Of a stretch of 64,000 nt of DNA, positions 60,403 to 64,000 are shown one piece after another. Position 1 is the first letter of the stretch. Every line of letters begins with the position of its first letter. The DNA comes from Vulcanimicrobium alpinum. GTDB lineage: Bacteria > Vulcanimicrobiota > Vulcanimicrobiia > Vulcanimicrobiales > Vulcanimicrobiaceae. Below the pieces are notes generated by a model, which saw nothing but the letters and a program-made list of their open reading frames with translations, had not been told where the DNA came from and searched no databases. Position numbers and translations under genes: made by a program. The stretch spans positions 3,414,484 through 3,478,483 of the forward strand of contig NZ_AP025523.1 in NCBI RefSeq assembly GCF_027923555.1. The letters run 5' to 3'.

Positions 60403-60765
60403 ATGAACGATGAAACGGCCAAGGCGTATCCGTACCGTCCTGCTTTGCGAGTGAGTATCTATATCGGCGAGCGCGACCACCACGCCGGACAGCCGTTATA
60501 TACGGCAATTGTCGAGCTAGCACGCAAGCTTGGAATCGCCGGAGCGACGGTTCTTCGCGGAATCGAAGGCTACGGTGCTGATGCGGTGGTGCATTCCGCG
60601 AGCATCGTCGACCTTTCATCGAATCTTCCGTTGATCGTGGTCGTCATTGATGAACTTCCGAGGATACAAACGTTCATCTCGACGGTCGCCGACATGCTGG
60701 TCGATGGAATGATGACCACGGAAGAGCTTGAGATCGTCGATCATAAGCACGGAAAGATTTTGTGA
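60403..60765 (+). CDS. DUF190 protein (copy 2)
   Basis: 120 residues. RVSIYIGERDHHAGQPLYTA, then LARKLGIAGATVLRGIEGYG and SASIVDLSSNLPLIVVVIDE match DUF190. First gene after riboswitch 5. Its stop overlaps the start of crcB by 1-4 bases. The DUF190-crcB pairing is common in fluoride-tolerance loci, and a PII-like fold suggests a regulatory or sensing partner of the channel, but the function is not established. Confidence 0.88.
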   Translation: MNDETAKAYPYRPALRVSIYIGERDHHAGQPLYTAIVELARKLGIAGATVLRGIEGYGADAVVHSASIVDLSSNLPLIVVVIDELPRIQTFISTVADMLVDGMMTTEELEIVDHKHGKIL

Positions 60766-61154
60766 TGGATCCACGCGCGATGCTTGCTGTGGGAGCGGGC
60801 GCCGCAATTGGGGGTGTCGGTCGACTCCTGGTGACGGAGGCGGTCGTTGCACGGGTAGGAGCCGGATTTGGGCATTATGCCACGTTTTTCATCAATGTTT
60901 CCGGTGCATTCCTCATCGGTGTCGTGCTCGCTCTCGCGCAATCCCGCACGGAATTTAATCCGCTCTTGCGATTGTTTTTAGCGACGGGAATTCTTGGCGG
61001 CTACACGACCTTCTCAACATTCTCATTCGAGGTGTTCAATCTGGCAACCGGCGGATTCGTGCTTACCTCGATTGTATATGCTGTAGGGAGTGTCGCGCTG
61101 GGCGTTATCGCCGCGTTTCTCGGCGTGACGCTCGTGCGCGCGATCGGTGTATAA
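60765..61154 (+). CDS. crcB: Fluoride channel CrcB/Fluc
   Basis: 129 residues with four membrane helices. GAAIGGVGRLL (Gly-x-x-x-R near the N-terminus), FFINVSGAFLIGVVLAL (the conserved Asn in helix 2) and GILGGYTTFSTFSFEVFNLA (GxxGxxTTFSTF, with the central Na+/phenylalanine-box region) are Fluc hallmarks. It forms an antiparallel dual-topology dimer that lets fluoride out of the cell. ATG at 60765 (a GTG at 60762 overlaps the DUF190 stop). Intact, so this is the active core of the island. Confidence 0.95.
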   Translation: MDPRAMLAVGAGAAIGGVGRLLVTEAVVARVGAGFGHYATFFINVSGAFLIGVVLALAQSRTEFNPLLRLFLATGILGGYTTFSTFSFEVFNLATGGFVLTSIVYAVGSVALGVIAAFLGVTLVRAIGV

Positions 61155-61184
61155 AGATCGCGGCCCGACGGAGGCACCCGGTTG

Positions 61185-62387
61185 ATGAAGGTCTCGCCAT
61201 TCGTATGGCTATGCGGAGTTGGGTTCCTCGGCCGCTTGAGCTACGAGATGATTCGTACGCCGATCGTTTCGCTTTTTGCCGTCAGGCTCGGCGCACCCAC
61301 GCAGATCATCGGTCTTTTAGTTGCGGCCGTCACGCTGACGGGAATCGTCGTGAAATATCCGTCCGGGGCGCTCGCCGACATTTTTGGGTTTCGCCGGATC
61401 ATGTCGTATGGACTGATCGTGAAAGCGACGGCACCGTTCTTGTATATGCTGGTATCGACGTGGCCGCAGCTGCTCGTTTTGCGGCTGTACCACGGATTGT
61501 CAACGGCGCTGTACGCGCCCGTTGCCTCGGCATTCGTTGCGAAAGAATATCCCGAACAACGTGCGAGTCGCCTCGGCATGTACGGAGCATTCGAAAATGG
61601 CGGTGTCGTCTTGGGGCCGGTCTTCGGCGCCTATCTTTTGTCGGTTTCGTCATTCACCGTGGCCTTTCTCAGCTCCGGGATCATCGGAATCATGGCCTTT
61701 AGGGGAATTTTCGAAATCCCGCGTGACGCTCGCCGCACTCCGGAGGCTGCGCGGCTCCGACCGGCAGATATCGCGCGGCAGATGCTCGCAGGCGCGAAAG
61801 AAATCGCCAGTGACGGCGCCATCCGCATCGTAAGCTTTGTTGAAGGCACGATGTACATGGGCGTGGGTACGCTGCAAGCGTTTCTGCCGCTCTATGCATT
61901 GAGCGTGCATATTTCGGTGGCGGAGGTGGGCGTGTTGTTCGGTATACAGGGTGCGGCTTCCATCATCGGTCGCCCGCTCTGGGGCAAGGCCTCGGATACG
62001 ACCGGTCGTCGGCCGCTCGTTGTCGCTGGAATAGTGCTCTGCGCGGCAACACTCGTGACCATGCCGTTAACGGAGAATTTCTTGATGCTCTGCGGCTTGA
62101 ACTTGCTGTTCGGGCTCGGCACTGGAATGGTTACGCCATCGACGACCGCATTGATCGGCGATTTGGTCAAGCGCAATGCCTTCGGTGCGGCGATGGGTGT
62201 CTTCGGCAGTTTGTGGGATATCGGTCATGCGAGCGGTCCCATCATCGCGGGCTTCTTGATTGCCTGGATTGGCTATCGGTATGCGTTCTCGATCATCGCC
62301 GTGCCGATGCTTCTCGCGCTCGTCTTCTTCGTCAGCAGCAACGGCGTCCGTCGCGTGGCAGACCGGCTCGCCTCAAAACTTCCGTAA
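61185..62387 (+). CDS. Major facilitator superfamily transporter
   Basis: 400 residues, 12 hydrophobic segments. KYPSGALADIFGFRRIMSYG (loop 2-3 motif G-x-x-x-D-x-x-G-x-R), LGMYGAFENGGVVLGPVFGA (helix 5) and GKASDTTGRRPLVV (loop 8-9 repeat) identify MFS, drug-export-like type. ATG at 61185 with GGAGG 10 bases before. Thirty bases after crcB and plausibly in the same riboswitch-5 operon, so expression would respond to fluoride. Substrate unknown. Confidence 0.87.
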   Translation: MKVSPFVWLCGVGFLGRLSYEMIRTPIVSLFAVRLGAPTQIIGLLVAAVTLTGIVVKYPSGALADIFGFRRIMSYGLIVKATAPFLYMLVSTWPQLLVLRLYHGLSTALYAPVASAFVAKEYPEQRASRLGMYGAFENGGVVLGPVFGAYLLSVSSFTVAFLSSGIIGIMAFRGIFEIPRDARRTPEAARLRPADIARQMLAGAKEIASDGAIRIVSFVEGTMYMGVGTLQAFLPLYALSVHISVAEVGVLFGIQGAASIIGRPLWGKASDTTGRRPLVVAGIVLCAATLVTMPLTENFLMLCGLNLLFGLGTGMVTPSTTALIGDLVKRNAFGAAMGVFGSLWDIGHASGPIIAGFLIAWIGYRYAFSIIAVPMLLALVFFVSSNGVRRVADRLASKLP

Positions 62388-62414
62388 GTAGCGTTCAAGG
62401 AGATGCTCGAATTT

Positions 62415-62473
62415 ATGCGGCTGATTGCTCGTTTGTGGATTTTGATCTTCGTTCTTGCGGCGACCCCGTCCGT
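62415..62473 (+). pseudogene. Truncated small membrane-protein gene
   Basis: AAGGAG at 62396-62401, then ATG at 62403 or 62415 (spacing favours 62415), reading MRLIARLWILIFVLAATPSV before IS-C copy 2 begins at 62474. The hydrophobic start looks like a signal peptide or membrane anchor. The rest is cut off; identity unknown. Confidence 0.5.
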
Positions 62474-63673
62474 GATCGTGTCCCGGCCCGTGGTGTATGA
62501 GAGGGTCGCCCTTGTAGCATAGAGAGCGGCCATCGTGGCTTTCGGCGAAGGTTGTTTTTGCAACAAATAACCGACCGAAAGGGATCCACGATGGCCAAAC
62601 CCAGTATCGCACTTTCCGAGCTCGTCGAAAAGGGCGGCGACGTCGACTTCGTTCGCGAGATGCTCCAGTACGCCGGGCAGCGGATCATGGAGATCGATGT
62701 TGAGGAACTCTGCGGCTTGCCCTACGGCGAGCGCGGCCCCGGCCGACAGAACGCCCGCAACGGCTTCCGCGAGCGCCAATGGGAGACGCGTTCCGGCACG
62801 ATCGGACTGCGCATCCCCAAGTTGCGCAAAGGTAGCTACTTCCCCGCGTTCCTCGAGCCGCGCCGCACGGCGGAGAAGGCGCTCACCGCCGTCATCCAAG
62901 AGGCCTACATCCAGGGCATCTCCACGCGCTCGGTCGACGAGCTCGTCAAGGCGATGGGGATGACAGGCATCTCCAAGAGTCAGGTCTCACGGCTGTGCGA
63001 AGAGATCGACGAACGCGTGAACGCATTTCTTACCCGGCCGATCGAAGGCGACTGGCCCTATCTTTGGATCGACGCGACGTACGTGAAGACGCGCTCCGGC
63101 GGACGCATCGTCTCGGTCGCCGTGATACTGGCCGTCGGCGTAAACACCGATGGGACACGGGAATTGTTGGGCCTCGCGGTTGGTCCGAGCGAAGCAGAGC
63201 CGTTCTGGATCGACTTTCTTCGCAGCTTGAGCCGCCGCGGATTGCGCGGTGTCAAGCTCGTCATTTCCGACTCGCATGTCGGCCTGAAAGCGGCCATCGC
63301 GAAAGTATTCAAAGCAACGTGGCAGCGCTGCCGCGTGCATTTTATGCGAAACGCGCTCGCACATGCGGGTAAAGGGCAACGGCAGATGGTCCTCGCGTTG
63401 ATCAACACGGTATTCGCGCAAGAGACAGCGGAAGCTGCGCACGAGCAATGGCGTATCGTCTCCGAGCAGCTTCGGCAGAAGTTCCCGAAGCTCGCGGCGA
63501 TGATGGACGACGCCGAGAACGACGTGCTCGCGTACATGGACTTTCCCAAGGCGCACCGCAAGCAGATCGCCTCAACCAATCCGCTCGAACGGGTCAACGC
63601 GGAGATCAAGCGGCGCACCGATGTCGTCGGTATCTTCCCGAACGATGCTGCCATCGTACGCCTCGTCGGTGCG
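62474..63673 (+). mobile_element. IS-C copy 2 (IS256 family), 3' end removed by IS-A
   Basis: Left end GATCGTGTCCCGGCCCGTGG at 62474; sequence then identical to copy 1 up to ...CTCGTCGGTGCG at 63673, where IS-A copy 5 starts. The remaining part of IS-C probably lies past the window end. Confidence 0.88.
62591..63673 (+). pseudogene. IS256-family transposase (IS-C copy 2), interrupted
   Basis: 361 residues of the IS-C transposase, ATG at 62591, all three catalytic residues present, but missing the last about 38 residues. The frame runs on 13 codons into IS-A ([13 protein letters not shown]) before a stop at 63713. Probably inactive. Confidence 0.88.
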
Positions 63674-64000
63674 GGCAGAGTCCCTATAATTGATGTAAAT
63701 TCAGCGGGCGGGTAGCCACCGCTCCGGTTCGAAGATTGACGTTGACAACACTTCAATCGAAAGGACCGGAACGGTGGCCGATTACGATCTTACCCTATCC
63801 CGCGACGCGATTCCAGCGTTGCTCGATCAACCTGCGGCGCTCGGGAAGCTCGTCGAAACGATTTTGAACCAAGTGCTCGAGGCGCAGATGCGCGATCATC
63901 TGGGCGCCGAGCGGTACGAACGCTGTCAAGAACGGGAGGGCTATCGGAATGGGTATCGCGATCGACAGCTCTCGACCCGCGTCGGATCGCTGGTCCTGCG
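63674..64000 (+). mobile_element. IS-A copy 5 (IS256 family), truncated by the window end
   Basis: Starts with GGCAGAGTCCC at 63674, identical to copies 1 and 2, inserted inside IS-C copy 2. The right end and any target duplication are outside the window; the expected left duplicate is TCGGTGCG (63666-63673). Confidence 0.88.
63774..64000 (+). CDS. IS256-family transposase (IS-A copy 5), partial
   Basis: First 75 residues from the GTG at 63774, identical to the copy at 51938. The rest lies beyond the window. Confidence 0.88.
   Translation, partial: MADYDLTLSRDAIPALLDQPAALGKLVETILNQVLEAQMRDHLGAERYERCQEREGYRNGYRDRQLSTRVGSLVL

Overview
The window is a piece of a high-GC, diderm bacterial chromosome. 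Bases 1 to about 40.6 kb are dense housekeeping DNA; bases 40.7 to 64 kb are an IS-ridden, lower-GC accessory island. The heptose and lipid-A-type genes imply an outer membrane with LPS. Ribosomal protein L27 carries the N-terminal extension best known from Firmicutes. Together these suggest a Terrabacteria-type diderm; Eremiobacterota (WPS-2) is my best guess, unverified.

Layout of the core. 1-8180 (minus strand): hisS, accB and an ADP-heptose/LPS gene cluster (gmhA, a gmhB-hldE1 fusion, hldE2, an LpxB-like glycosyltransferase, one GT2 and two GT9 enzymes). 8.2-10.6 kb: a VOC protein, a frameshifted cytochrome c, an EamA transporter and a small membrane protein. 10.6-17.9 kb (minus): fabF-rnc-smc-purH. 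18-27.8 kb (plus): a P450, rpmA (near-leaderless promoter, own terminator), obgE-nadD-lysA, then maf-mreB-mreC-mreD-mrdA. 27.9-33.2 kb: aminotransferase, GNAT, trpS, zinc-ribbon protein, thiE-thiD and a lipoprotein. 33.3-40.1 kb (minus): a secreted protein, parB-parA, cca, an intergenic space with two unusual parS-like palindromes, rsmG and mnmG. This last block resembles the classical origin-proximal neighbourhood.

The island (43.5-62.4 kb) is the striking part. I read five copies of the crcB (fluoride) riboswitch in 17 kb. Four look full length and one is cut by an IS. They precede (1) a six-gene complex-I/hydrogenase-4-like operon plus uspA, (2) a broken NUDIX gene, (3) a lost gene, (4) a cyclopropane-fatty-acid-synthase gene on the minus strand, and (5) DUF190-crcB-MFS. 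The hydrogenase-like operon keeps the proton-channel Lys and Glu residues of its membrane arm. Its large subunit has lost all four NiFe-ligand cysteines, and its small subunit has lost most [4Fe-4S] ligands. It therefore looks like a redox-dead, ion-moving complex under fluoride control. I infer that the island is a fluoride tolerance module: a channel exports F-, a membrane complex handles H+ or cations, and CFA synthase alters the membrane.

Three IS families cut the island up: IS-A (IS256 type, 1365 bp), IS-B (IS481 type, 1165 bp) and IS-C (IS256 type, 1368 bp). They are nested in each other and truncate NUDIX, a riboswitch, cfa, ilvE, a ferredoxin-MBL gene and a small membrane ORF. Only IS-A copy 1 has a clean 8-bp target duplication.
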